Source: Fragilaria radians (taxonomy: Eukaryota; Bacillariophyta; Fragilariophyceae; Fragilariales; Fragilariaceae). Taken from it: 64,000 nucleotides of DNA. This document shows, in pieces, positions 12,032 through 21,775 of the stretch. How positions within the stretch are numbered: position 1 is the stretch's first letter; the number at the start of each line of letters is the position of its first letter. The translations under genes were made by a program, and so were the position numbers. The stretch lies in contig CAAAJI010000008.1 of the NCBI GenBank assembly GCA_900642245.1, forward strand, positions 168,611 through 232,610, in the 5' to 3' direction. The notes beneath the pieces were generated by a model. That model had not been told where the DNA came from. It saw only the letters and a program-made list of their open reading frames with translations, and searched no databases.

Positions 12032-12328
12032 ATGGTGATGAAACCAATCAAGAAAAAAAATTATTTTGATTTTGAGAAGAAGGATTCTAATCCAAAGGTC
12101 CCTAGAAAAATTAAGAAACTGCAACGATTCTTAAATCCAGGTACTCCCAAATCTAGAAGGGAGCTCACAGTGGATCAAGCAGACATCATCCTTGGGAGAG
12201 TAAATGGAGAGAGGCCATCCGTAAATAGTTTAAAGAGACTAATGTGGGTGGAGTCCGTTGGACTCAACCAAACGGCTGAGCAGGATTTAAAAATTCTTCT
12301 GCTCATAGAAAGAGTTATATCAAGATAA
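12032..12328 (+). CDS. Hypothetical 98-residue basic ORF, may be spurious
   Basis: This ATG frame encodes a Lys/Arg-rich N-terminal half and a more hydrophobic C-terminal helix region. I recognise no domain. It lies in a spacer with transposon-like debris, has no visible introns or conserved motif, and may be a chance frame or the remains of a mobile element gene. It is recorded because it is the longest ATG frame in this 3-kb spacer. Confidence 0.15.
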   Translation: MVMKPIKKKNYFDFEKKDSNPKVPRKIKKLQRFLNPGTPKSRRELTVDQADIILGRVNGERPSVNSLKRLMWVESVGLNQTAEQDLKILLLIERVISR

Positions 12329-13672
12329 TAATCAAAGCATTAGATGTGTTAAATGGATTAGAAATTTTCACCTGTTTTTTGTTTATGATATGGTTTTGGA
12401 GTAAAATGACAGACAGACAGAAGAATTAATGGTGAGAAGACTAAGTCGCAGATTGATGTTTGATCGAGACCAGCACCGCTACTTCTAGAGGTAGCACCAC
12501 GGAATAGACAAAGCCGAAATCGTTTAAACATTAACTATCACGTGTTTATGAGGAGGACACGTTTGTAATTTTTTCTTGTTTATGATTTTACCTTTAACAA
12601 TCAAATCTGCGTAGCAACGCAAGTGCCATTAACAAAAAACGTTGATTTTGCAGTAATAGCCCCTAATCGGTAAAACTTATACTAATGGTGGAGTTGGGAT
12701 TTAATTCAGTATAGTACATGTCAAACGTTATATCATGCATAACACTGCATATACCAATTGAGCCCTTGGGGAGACAAGTGATCCACTAGTGTACTCGAAA
12801 TAGCGTGTGTCTTATTAAGAAAATTTAATACCCTTACATTAATTATCTTCATAGTAAGTCAACCCAATGGTTAAAAGAGATTGCTTGTTGTTCATCAAGT
12901 AACACTGAAGGTTAAACCTAACTTTCAAAATGGAATACTATTTTTCAAATGATAATTTGGCTTTTTAGATCGTTCAAATATTGACTCGTTTCCTTGCTTG
13001 CCTCGTGATGGTGTGCCTCTGAAGTGCCACAGCATGAGTTATGTGAGCGCTTCAATTGTTGATCTCCGTGTATTCTCCTCTAGGTTTGTAGCTAGTTTTG
13101 CTAACCCAAATTTGAGAAAGGAAGTGTATGCCGCTTTCGTAACGACGCAACATATTGCTGTATAATGTCCATATCCATTAGGATTAAGTTTAAGTTCAAC
13201 AGAACGTCACACTTAACCCTCTTCGAACATATTATCCGTAGAACTTATCTTAGCTGCATGTATACTGCTGCCTTTTTTCTCACCAACCAGATTGCTGTTA
13301 AGGATGAGACTGTCGGAGCATATCGTGGATAAAGGGATAGTTTCGGTATAAACTACATGTTTGAGAAGCAACGTTTAAAAGAAGTGAAGGTGTGATTTAA
13401 ATCAGATGAAGTAATTTAGTAATCACAATTATTTGAAGGGAATTAATAGCATTTTAGTTTAGGCTTCTCCAAGTACCGTTACGGCTAGTAATAGTAGTTC
13501 TGGGATTGTAACGAAATCTTCCAAGAAGTTCGATGTACGATCCGTGGGAAACTAGTGGTCGGTCGATGCGAACTAGGACGGTGGTAAACGTCGATAGTAG
13601 TTGACTCAACGATACAACTCACCCGCAGATTTATTTTCATTTTGCAAGGCCACTCGGCAAACACGAAAAGCC

Positions 13673-14308
13673 ATGCCACAACAAACGATGCCTACAGGAC
13701 AAGATTGGACGACTCAGAATGCAGGTCGTGGAGATGGACTGAAATCATCTTCAATTCCTAAATCTGGACGAGAATTAGATTCCTTGAAGGCGAAGGGATT
13801 GATCACCACGGAAAAGCGGTACGTGTGTGTATATGGTTGGCCTAATCGTGTGTTTATCTTCGTAGATCGTTTCGATGGAATCAACACACACGCTTTTTCT
13901 CACTCTACTCTCATTACTTGGTAATTTAGGCAGTCGAATAGCAGTGGCACTACCATAATGTCGGCCCGAAAATTGGACGAAGCGACGGAAGCTGTTCATA
14001 TTGCAAGAGTTGACAAGGAACTGTCAAAGGCCATTGCGCAAGCACGTACAGCACTTAAATTATCTCAAAAAGACCTTGCTACGGCTATCAACTCCAAGCC
14101 ACAGATTATTGCAGAGTATGAAAATGGAAAGGCTATTCCAGATGGGAAGATTATTGCAGCCTTGGAGAGAAAGCTTCAAACGAAATTACCTCGTCCTGGT
14201 AAAACCAAGCTCCCACCTAAGGATCCTGTGGCGGCTGCTAAAGCTGCACAGGTGAAAGCTGCTACTAATGGAGGTTTGACTAGAGGAGGTCCACCAAAGC
14301 GCCGATAG
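13673..14308 (+). CDS. MBF1: Multiprotein bridging factor 1 (MBF1), two exons
   Basis: MBF1 is a small coactivator that links bZIP-type activators to TBP. Exon 1 is 13673-13818 and exon 2 is 13930-14308. The 111-bp intron begins GTACGT and ends TTTAG, and the CG|G junction gives Arg. The product is 174 residues, slightly longer than the usual 145-155. Exon 1 has the MBF1 N-terminal domain start GQDWTTQN. Exon 2 carries KLDEATE, then a helix-turn-helix of the Cro/C1 type (LSQKDLATAIN...IIAEYENGKAIP), the family hallmark. The tail is basic and Ala/Pro/Gly-rich. The frame is open upstream to 13601, but only the ATGs at 13673 and 13688 precede the conserved DW. I chose 13673. Confidence 0.93.
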
Positions 14309-14421
14309 AGGATACATTCACTCGCCAAATACTTGAGTAATAATCAACATTGAAGTTCAAGTTTACTTCCAGCTACTACTCACGTATGCCACGTAATCTT
14401 CATTAATGATTATATATGAAT

Positions 14422-15762
14422 CTAATTTGCTTTTTTCTTTTGAAATCTTAAAAGGAAATTACCTTCTCGAGCTGTTTTCTTCGCTTGTGAGTGATGGGCG
14501 GGTTTTTCCACATCAAGACTGGACATGGCGAAGCCCTTTTTGGTTTCCCGTTTCACACTTGTAGGTGATTTGTTGTGAACAAGTTCGACATGCTTCTCAT
14601 CGATTTTATTTTGCAACTTGTTTGATACGTCATCAGAAGAAATCTTCTTCAGTTGAGGTGTGCTGCAAGATTCAATTATAGACCTGGGATTGTCATGGTT
14701 TTCCCTTATAGCTTTGGAATTATCATGTTCAATAGAAAGTTGCTTAGCCAAGTGATTCCGCATGGTCACGAGCGCACAAGATTCAGGAAAGTCAGTACAC
14801 CATTCATTAGTAGCAACTTTCACAGACAACATATGTTGCACAGTCATTAATTCCCCTTGAAACGAATCTCGAGCGTCCATTGGCAGCATCAATTCAACTT
14901 CGAGCCGACCTGGAAATGAATTTTCACGCGATCCCGACGTTTTCCAAAACCTGCGCACAAGGGATTTAGGAATGTTGTGAAATGCATTCAAAGGCATCCA
15001 TGCTTCGTTTCGAGGGATAATTTCTTGGGAAGCTAATGTACGACTGTTTACTTGCATCATGGCATCGCCGCCAAACTTCCATGTTACCACTTCTTCCCAG
15101 TTCACCGATAAGGACTTTACCTGAACTCGTGATTCGTTCTTGCCGATGATGCCAACCTTTACGCAGCCTCCAGGTCTGCCTATAGTGCTGTCGGTGTCCC
15201 AGCCCAATGTCATGCATCCACGATCGATGCAATAGCAATTACGGAGCTGAAACTGTTCCAGCGGAAAAACTACGGGTTGCGCGTCAAACTTCCTTTCTTT
15301 CGACGATGCAATCATTGTGATGTGTTTGATTGTAGAAATGTGTGACTCACCATTACTCTGCGACAAATATGCAACAAGCCTATATCGAATGTCGCAACTG
15401 TATACGTCAACAGAGAAATTCATCGTGGAAGGCAAGTCACTGGGTACTTGGAATTGAAAAGGAAAAATATTTCTACCGACCTCCAAGCTTTTCGTGGTAA
15501 AGGTAGTCACAGGGATTTTCATTTCGATTATACTTGCAACTGAACTTCTTATAGCTGAAGGTAACTCGATTGGATCAATGTTTCCAGCTTGCTTCTTGGA
15601 TTCCACTTTCGAAGTCATGGAAGTCACTTCCTCGCCGATCAACTCAAGATGGATTCCAGATATTTCTGTCAAGTACGATTCTGAGGTCAGTTCAATGTCA
15701 CCCTTTATCAAGGTTCCTGCGTTCAATGCGCTGTTATCCAGTCTGATATTGATGCCGATCAT
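14422..15762 (-). CDS. Alpha-arrestin-like protein
   Basis: A single-exon protein of 446 residues. Residues about 1-155 look like an arrestin N domain: an opening strand INIRLDNSALNAGTLIKGDIEL equivalent to 'y.pGe.v.G.v.l', then the helix-linked strands and FPFQFQVPSDLPSTMNF, which matches the family's 'fpF.f.lP..lPsS'. Residues 160-345 fit the arrestin C domain (PGGCVKVGIIGKNES, VELMLPMDARDS). The last 100 residues are charged and low in order, ending in a basic cluster RFQKKK. Alpha-arrestins act as adaptors that recruit ubiquitin ligases to membrane cargo. No PPxY motif is obvious here, so that partnership is unproven. It converges with MBF1, with 113 bp between the stop codons. Confidence 0.72.
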   Translation of the reverse strand: MIGINIRLDNSALNAGTLIKGDIELTSESYLTEISGIHLELIGEEVTSMTSKVESKKQAGNIDPIELPSAIRSSVASIIEMKIPVTTFTTKSLEVGRNIFPFQFQVPSDLPSTMNFSVDVYSCDIRYRLVAYLSQSNGESHISTIKHITMIASSKERKFDAQPVVFPLEQFQLRNCYCIDRGCMTLGWDTDSTIGRPGGCVKVGIIGKNESRVQVKSLSVNWEEVVTWKFGGDAMMQVNSRTLASQEIIPRNEAWMPLNAFHNIPKSLVRRFWKTSGSRENSFPGRLEVELMLPMDARDSFQGELMTVQHMLSVKVATNEWCTDFPESCALVTMRNHLAKQLSIEHDNSKAIRENHDNPRSIIESCSTPQLKKISSDDVSNKLQNKIDEKHVELVHNKSPTSVKRETKKGFAMSSLDVEKPAHHSQAKKTAREGNFLLRFQKKKAN

Positions 15763-16707
15763 AATTGATTATTACTTCCGTTTGCTAGAACGATTTCAAA
15801 TTTATAATTCCAATCGGTATTGTCGAGGAAATCGTGAAGTTGCTCAAATAAACGAAAAAAGTGAGTGCCTTCTATGTATGTTTGATCGTGCGTACCTGAT
15901 TACCACAGTCACAAATTATTAGGGATAAGGGATTCTTGGATGTAATAGGCAATACTAGAAGGATTTTAGCTTTTATCAGTCTATCAGTCTGAATTAGTGA
16001 ATTTCTAAGAGGACCTACTATTCTAGACCCAGGTAACCTTCTTTTAACAACGTACTTTTCTCGTGGCACCGAGTAAAGGGGTTCAAAACCTGCTCATCTC
16101 CCTTCCCCCCAAGTGAGTTGTTGAGTTCCTACGGAAGCATAGGGTTGTTGGGAATAAGTATAAGTATGGTAAAGAATAGATGGTTGAACAGACACTGCTC
16201 GCCGTAGATAATGGTTTACAATCAAAAGGCTGCTTCAATTCGGCCAGAGGTGAAAAGACTGTATATTTAAAAATTACAGAGGAGTATTGCAAAGCTAATA
16301 GATACCGAAGAAAGAAATAAGACTAAAGTGTGTTAGAAATAACAAATTCATTAGAAGGTGCTGCATTAGCATGGAATGCTGATACATTTATTATTTTATT
16401 AGCTCGAGCTCTTACTACAAGCCGTAGCTAGTGGTGTAACGGTGGGTTCAATTGCACAGAATCCTACATTCCCAATTCTTCCAGAAATGTTACTTAAATG
16501 TGTCCACTTCTCAGCCCCTATACTAAATGAATGTAAAACCAATTGTTTCATTTACATCAAAATAAATTGACAAACTTCAATGAAATGTACTGCCTTTATT
16601 CAGAAGATTTGCTACGCCTCCAATTCTATCATTCCGCTTCATTTTCCGCTAATGATTTCAAAACAGCATAATACAAATGTGGTTTACACTTGCCACCAAG
16701 GCCCTCA

Positions 16708-17233
16708 ATGATTTATCCCTGTGTCTTATTCCTATTTGTCATAATTCTGCAAGTCTATGAAGAAGAAGCCATGCCTCATGATTTTATTTTTATTTTGGCA
16801 TTGCTATGCAAGGTGGTATCAACATTAGTTGGCATAGCATTGCCAGTAACATCAAAAATTTCCAATGATCTTTAAATTACCTCTAGACATGTTAAAAGGT
16901 TGAAGAAAGCAGTCAAATCTTTACATTCTCCGTTGGGCAAAGCCAAGCAAAGAATTAGGGAAAGCCTATGATGATTTATCCCTGAGTCTTATTCGTATTT
17001 GTCATAATTCTGCAAGTCTATGAAGTAGAAGCAATGCCTCATGGTTTTATATTTATTTTGGCATTGCTATTCAAGGTGGTATCAATATTATTTGGCATAG
17101 CATTGCCAGTAATATCAAAAGATTCCAATTATCTTTAAAACACCCTTGGACATGTTGAAAGGTTGAAGAATGCAGTCAAATCTTTGCATTAACCCGTAGG
17201 CAAAGCCAAGCAAAGAATTAGGGAAAGCCTATC
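16708..17233. repeat. Two tandem 263-bp direct repeats
   Basis: Copy 1 is 16708-16970 and copy 2 is 16971-17233. Both start ATGATTTATCCCTG and end GGGAAAGCCTAT, with scattered substitutions and no large indels. Each copy contains an imperfect inverted pair, GGCATTGCTATGC and GGCATAGCATTGCC. The 3' third of copy 1 reads as a basic frame (HVKRLKKAVKSLHSPLGKAK) ending at a TGA at the junction. Copy 2 keeps most of that frame but has an internal TAA. The unit may derive from a coding sequence or a transposon tail. Confidence 0.9.
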
Positions 17234-17312
17234 TGAAGTATAGATCAATTATTGAATTTTGATGTGTAGGCAAAAGGACCATTCGAACGATAAAGTAGCT
17301 GTTTCTCTTTAA

Positions 17313-17522
17313 AATAAGTTTAAGGTCAGGGAAAGGAAACGCTATCACTTTCCATGCGCTGAAGTCCCTCAGCCTCATGATGTCCCGTTATTTACCAATG
17401 TGCTTACATCCAAAGTACTTTCTGCTTCAAGTTTGCCACCAAAATTATCTTTTGAAACAAGTTTTCAAGCAAATTTGTGGACATCTGTTTTGATCTGTTT
17501 GAAAAGGAAAGGAGAAATGTAA
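17313..17522 (+). pseudogene. Open 69-codon frame without usable start, possible relic exon
   Basis: The frame is open between a TAA at 17310 and a TAA at 17520. It reads, in part, ERKRYHFPCAEVPQPHD and LTSKVLSASSLPPKLSFE. The composition looks protein-like rather than AT-spacer-like, but the only ATG is the last codon before the stop. It may be a relic exon or part of the element that formed the adjacent tandem repeat. No family is recognised. Confidence 0.25.
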
Positions 17523-18020
17523 GAGGTAATTGCAAAACTCAACGAAAAGGATTGTCATCTTTCAAGAATAGCATTTACGAAGGAATGCTACTCATAATTT
17601 AGCTAGGGAATGAATTGATTTCCAATTTCCAAGCTATGGTATCATCAATTACGATGATAGCAGAGTCGATTTCTCATCGAATCTCTTGACAAGAATTTCA
17701 CTATTGCCGCATGCATTTTCGGGATGGACTTCAAGCACAACCTTGTGCGATGTCATTCATCTGTTGATACTTTTGACGCCCCGGGTCATTGGTACGGCAT
17801 TGCAATACAAATTCTTTCCGACGTACCTGCAATAAATTGATTTCTAAATGGATTGTGATTGATTGTTCAGAAGCATGCCTTTGTAACTTGTCAAAGGAGT
17901 TTTTGAGCTTGGATGCCTGACATTATTTCAAAGATTTAACATTCCTCCAAAATTTGATCCTTGGGGCTTTGGTTGATGCTGCACGAAAACTCTTGATTTT
18001 GTTGAAATTGTTTAACGAGT

Positions 18021-18866
18021 TTACGGTTCATTCCTTCGAAGCAGGTCTTGGTACTCATCTTGAATCGTACTTCTGGGTTCTGCAGCTTGGATGTTGCATA
18101 GGGGACAATTATTGCGTCTTATCAACCAGTCTTTGAGACATTCCACATGAAATTTGTGATCACACGTTAAGGATCCAACTCTCATTCCTTTCTGAAAACT
18201 TCCCAAACAAATGGTGCAAACATGTTCTTCATCATCAGATAGACTATCGTATACTTTGGTGCGCAAAGCCAAAAAATTTCGATGGTTAGGGACCACTTCC
18301 TCTACTAAACTGATATCAGAGCTTATCACGTTTGTATTTTCGCTATTCAAATTGCCTCCGCTTTGGATCGTACGCATGTGAAAATCTCTTAGAATAAAGA
18401 AAACTCTATCAGGATGTCGGCGCTGCAAATGATTTAGATCTCGATCCAGTGAAGTACGACAGAGAAGTCGCAAGACGTAAGATGTAGCAAACCGACCTCG
18501 CTGAGTGAAAACAACCATAAATAACACAACTAAAAGCCAAAACAGGAGGAAGGGAAACAAATTTCCGAAAAAAAATTTCACGGACGATTGCCAGCACAAC
18601 ATTTGACCAGATCTAGTCACTTCGCAGGTATCCTTCTCCATCTGGCAAAAAAATGGCGTAGATGGATTCATATTACAAGGGCACCGACGAACCAAAAGCG
18701 CAGAGCCTCGATAACTGTCGTCATACCAACCAAGTTGAGGCATGTCATTTCCTGTAATATTTGTGACATTCTTTGCTGTATCAATGTAAAATTTACCATC
18801 AGAATCATTTCGTTGAATGACTTCAGGAGATTGATCCTTGAGGCTACAGATGCTTGACAATGCCAT
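18021..18866 (-). CDS. Membrane-anchored RING-H2 E3 ubiquitin ligase
   Basis: A single-exon protein of 281 residues. One strong transmembrane segment lies at about 98-120. The preceding N-terminal region is Cys-containing (RCPCN, FFCQ, TCEV, MLCW) and has N-glycosylation-type NVT and NIT sites, so it is probably lumenal. The C-terminal RING-H2 finger is complete: C217-x2-C220, C235-x-H237-x2-H240-x2-C243, C254-x2-C257. This C3H2C3 order and the neighbouring Leu/Trp residues (CLKDWL) are typical of E2-binding RING ligases. The finger would face the cytosol. No PA domain is visible. The substrate is unknown. Confidence 0.88.
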   Translation of the reverse strand: MALSSICSLKDQSPEVIQRNDSDGKFYIDTAKNVTNITGNDMPQLGWYDDSYRGSALLVRRCPCNMNPSTPFFCQMEKDTCEVTRSGQMLCWQSSVKFFFGNLFPFLLFWLLVVLFMVVFTQRGRFATSYVLRLLCRTSLDRDLNHLQRRHPDRVFFILRDFHMRTIQSGGNLNSENTNVISSDISLVEEVVPNHRNFLALRTKVYDSLSDDEEHVCTICLGSFQKGMRVGSLTCDHKFHVECLKDWLIRRNNCPLCNIQAAEPRSTIQDEYQDLLRRNEP

Positions 18867-20358
18867 CGTCAGCGAAAATGAAAAACAGTTTACTTGGCAT
18901 ATTACACCAACAGTACTACTACGTATGGGGTACTAACCTTAATACCTGCAAGTCGTGGAAAAAAAAGTACCACTTCTTTTTCTCTCTGCCTTATAGACAC
19001 AAATGTGACGCAAGCAAAGAAAATCAGTAAATTATCTTAATCCCTTGGCAGGAGCGAAAATTAGTTGCCGGCTCTAAACCCCATTCGTGAACAACTCAAG
19101 ATCAGGGACTCAAAATAAAATTGTCAGTAAAAAGATATCATGATTAGATCTGAAAGTGCATATATTACTACAATCATATTGGATTAAACAAGATCATGGC
19201 AGCCATGAAAGCGTGTCAATATGGTTATGCTGCATCAAAACTAAGCCTCATAGATCAAGGATCTATTTATCTTATCACTACATCCAAAATGAAGATACAG
19301 TGCATTAAGAGTTACTTGTATCCTGAGGACACAGTTCCAAATTGGCAATTTTTTTCAACACTGTATCTTTGGTTGGGGAAACATTATGAGAGTATAGCTT
19401 GTTATCACATCAAACCAGGTGATTGTGCTCAAAGCTAAGCATAACTGTATTCCTGTAGGGAACATAAAAGCAGATGATCTAATTGCCCCTGATAAAATGT
19501 GACGACTAATCTTGATGATTAATACTAAAAAACAACACTTTTAAAGACTACCCACGTAAGCTAGAAATGAAACTAACAAGGCTCTATGCTTTAATTAGGA
19601 GAGTAAATGCCTCAAATTTAAGTTCTTTGCAGAAAAAAATTGAGTACCTACACTATTGGAATATCAGACAAGACATTAAAGCAGCCTACACCAAGAGTGG
19701 GACCATTCTTAATGTGAAGGCTCTAAAAACCATAGATTAAATACATCAGTCATTTGAACAGCCAACTACTACCACAACATGTGGTTTCGCAGAATGGGCA
19801 TGTAGCCTCTTTGACAAGTTACACATCAAGCGTAGTCATGGTTGCAGGGCTTTGAAAATGTTTGTGGATAGAAGAGGAGATTCTTGAGTTGAAGTCCAAG
19901 GTTTGGGCAAAATACATAATAATCATGCCTTTCATATGCTATGTAATCACTTGCATTTTGCTTCAATTCACTCCTGTTTGTATAGAAAGAAACTTTACAT
20001 GTGAATCTTGCAAGTCAGGAATTGATTATGTCACCTTTACTGAATATATGGTTATTTGGATTTACCTAGAATAATACGAACTTCATCATCAGTATCCAGA
20101 GTGAAATTACAAGGGATGAAACATATCACTTGATTGCTGATGACATTGAAATGCACCATTAAATGCAACTCCTTTTCCCTCACTACGCTAATGTTCACGA
20201 ATGGAAAAATCATGATGCATCATCAGCTTTTGACATCATCCTTAAAGTGAAAGGCAGCCTACGTAATGCAAAACTTTATGCATGTACTAAAAACCGAAAC
20301 TGTACTCGGTACCTTTTCAATACAGTAATCTCAAGATCACACAATACATAGTAACAAG
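18867..20358. other. Spacer with a decayed ORF
   Basis: A 1.5-kb spacer between a minus-strand and a plus-strand gene. Short open stretches occur at 19196-19438 and 19519-19887; the second is described separately. The rest is AT-rich with nothing recognised. Confidence 0.45.
19519..19887 (+). pseudogene. Decayed 122-codon frame, probable mobile-element remnant
   Basis: This frame is open for 122 codons except for one TAA at 19738. It reads smoothly as protein: KDYPRKLEMKLTRLYALIRR and, after the stop, CGFAEWACSLFDKLHIKRSH. Protein-like composition, a single stop and no good start suggest a recently inactivated coding sequence. The preceding ATG frame at 19196-19438, with its Trp/Tyr-rich tail, may be part of the same relic. 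I do not recognise the family. Confidence 0.35.
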
Positions 20359-21123
20359 ATGTCATTGAGGGGGCGGAGATTTTTGGATTCAATAAAATCG
20401 CGTTTTGGACGTTACATCACACTTCCTTGTCCGCCTTATGGCTTACCTGAATATTGGGAATCCGCTTACAAGAGCATTCTGCCAGAAGATGTGATCGAAT
20501 GGAGCGATATAGATTTACAAAATGATTTGCTCGAGTACCAATATAAAGGCACGAAAAATGAAGGGAACGAAAAAGTCACAACAACTTTTGCTGAGGCGAT
20601 AAGACTTTCTCCGAAAGATACGGAAAAATCTGTCATGATTCTTGGTTGTGGATACTCTAAACTAGGCGAAGACATGATGTCAAATGGTTGGCAAAAGATT
20701 ATTCAAGTCGATATTGTACCCAAAGTCATATCAGACATTTCCAAGCGATGTGATCCAAAAATTCAGTTGGTTAAAGATGATGCAACGTCTCTATCTAAAT
20801 TCGAGACATCATCAATAGATGCAATTGTAGACAAAGGATTGCTTGACTCTCTTTTCATAGCTGAAGAGAGAAAACAAATGCATGCTATAATGGAGAGCGC
20901 TCACCGTGTTCTCAAACCAATGGGAACTTTCGCTGTTCTCAGTCTATCCGAGCCACAGTATTTGTTACAGACTTTAATAAACTCGAATATACGAGGGAGT
21001 AACGCCCAACAATTAATACCTCTTGACACTCAAGCACTTGATAGCACTTTTCTTTATCGGTTTCAGAAACCAGAGACAGTTTTTGATAAAACTAAAAGTA
21101 ATAAATCAAAATCCCGCCGATAG
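20359..21123 (+). CDS. Class I methyltransferase, METTL13/EEF1AKMT4 type
   Basis: A single-exon protein of 254 residues. It opens with the family's PEYWESAYK element (31-38), which precedes the Rossmann fold. The AdoMet motif I is MILGCGYSKLGEDM (93-106). QVDIVPKVI (117-124) supplies the acidic residue that binds the ribose hydroxyls. DAIVDKGLLDSLF (154-166) is the characteristic post-motif-III segment of METTL13, CSKMT and EEF1AKMT4 proteins, known lysine or N-terminal methyltransferases of eEF1A or citrate synthase. MESAHRVLKPMGTFAVLSLS fits motifs V-VI. The tail is basic (KSNKSKSRR). The substrate is not deducible; translation elongation factor is the best guess by family. Confidence 0.85.
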   Translation: MSLRGRRFLDSIKSRFGRYITLPCPPYGLPEYWESAYKSILPEDVIEWSDIDLQNDLLEYQYKGTKNEGNEKVTTTFAEAIRLSPKDTEKSVMILGCGYSKLGEDMMSNGWQKIIQVDIVPKVISDISKRCDPKIQLVKDDATSLSKFETSSIDAIVDKGLLDSLFIAEERKQMHAIMESAHRVLKPMGTFAVLSLSEPQYLLQTLINSNIRGSNAQQLIPLDTQALDSTFLYRFQKPETVFDKTKSNKSKSRR

Positions 21124-21424
21124 CTTTGAAATAATGGCGATTTTAATGGAATAGTAACGCGTTATTGTCTACAAAAATGTAAGGTACTTTCAGATTAAAT
21201 CCAAGCTTAATGTTAGAGAATGCAAGCCATTCCTTGGCGTGAATTTCTACGATGAAAAATTTCAAAGCACTTTTCAACTGGACAACGTGAGAATCATTAT
21301 CATTACCACAAGCATCATTTAGAGTTTAATCAGTAATCTGAAACCCCTCCAGCACCTTTCTACAATTTATATTCCTCACTTCTTGAGTATACAACGCAGG
21401 GTCTCATCACTTTCAAAAGGTTAT

Positions 21425-21775
21425 TCATGATGATCTTATGGAATTGATTTTCCTCTGTGGAATAAAAGCTACCAGTCTTTGGCTTCTCCTTCCAGTTCGA
21501 TGTCCTAGAGCACGTCTTACCTTTAGTTTTTGGATGATATCAGCTCTCTCAAAGCCGAAATTCTCAATAAGCTTACGTTGTCGCTCTTCAGGAGCAAGAT
21601 AGAAGCATGATCTTGTTCTCTTGACCTTCTCTCGTAAATCAATGTGGATTGGCGAATCCTCCACAAAAGTCCAATCAAGGGAAAGAGGAATGCCACAAGA
21701 CACGGAGGGGGAATCACCTATTGTGACATCGTAGTGACGGATCGAAATCGTGGAGAAGACTACCTTTTTCACCAT
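21425..21775 (-). CDS. Short protein with a recurrent diatom/stramenopile domain of unknown function
   Basis: A single-exon protein of 116 residues from an ATG at 21775. The core reads VVFSTISIRHYDVTIGDSPS followed by VSCGIPLSLDWTF. From memory, many diatom and brown-alga predicted proteins carry the same arrangement: 'VrFs.v.ireY...lGDnPs.s.GpPl.l.W', then an acidic spacer and an ERQ.LL...Gys.eeI helix, here PEERQRKLIENFGFERADI. I know of no assigned function. The C-terminus is basic (RRALGHRTGRRSQR). It lies 300 bp from the converging methyltransferase gene. The length and the position of the domain at the N-terminus argue that the frame is complete. Confidence 0.7.
   Translation of the reverse strand: MVKKVVFSTISIRHYDVTIGDSPSVSCGIPLSLDWTFVEDSPIHIDLREKVKRTRSCFYLAPEERQRKLIENFGFERADIIQKLKVRRALGHRTGRRSQRLVAFIPQRKINSIRSS

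Larger units (their letters stand above)
10645..13672. other. AT-rich spacer with probable retroelement debris
   Basis: A 3-kb spacer between the GT8 gene and MBF1. It contains a possible degenerate zinc knuckle at 11585-11640 and an unassigned 98-codon ATG frame at 12032-12328. A short perfect stem, GCGT-AGCA-ACGC, lies near 12610. I see no intact gene and no transposon termini. Confidence 0.45.
15763..18020. other. Spacer with a 263-bp tandem duplication and an ATG-less open frame
   Basis: A spacer between two minus-strand genes. It contains two adjacent 263-bp direct copies (16708-17233) and, just downstream, an open frame with no start codon (17313-17522). The remainder is AT-rich with no recognised feature. 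Confidence 0.6.
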
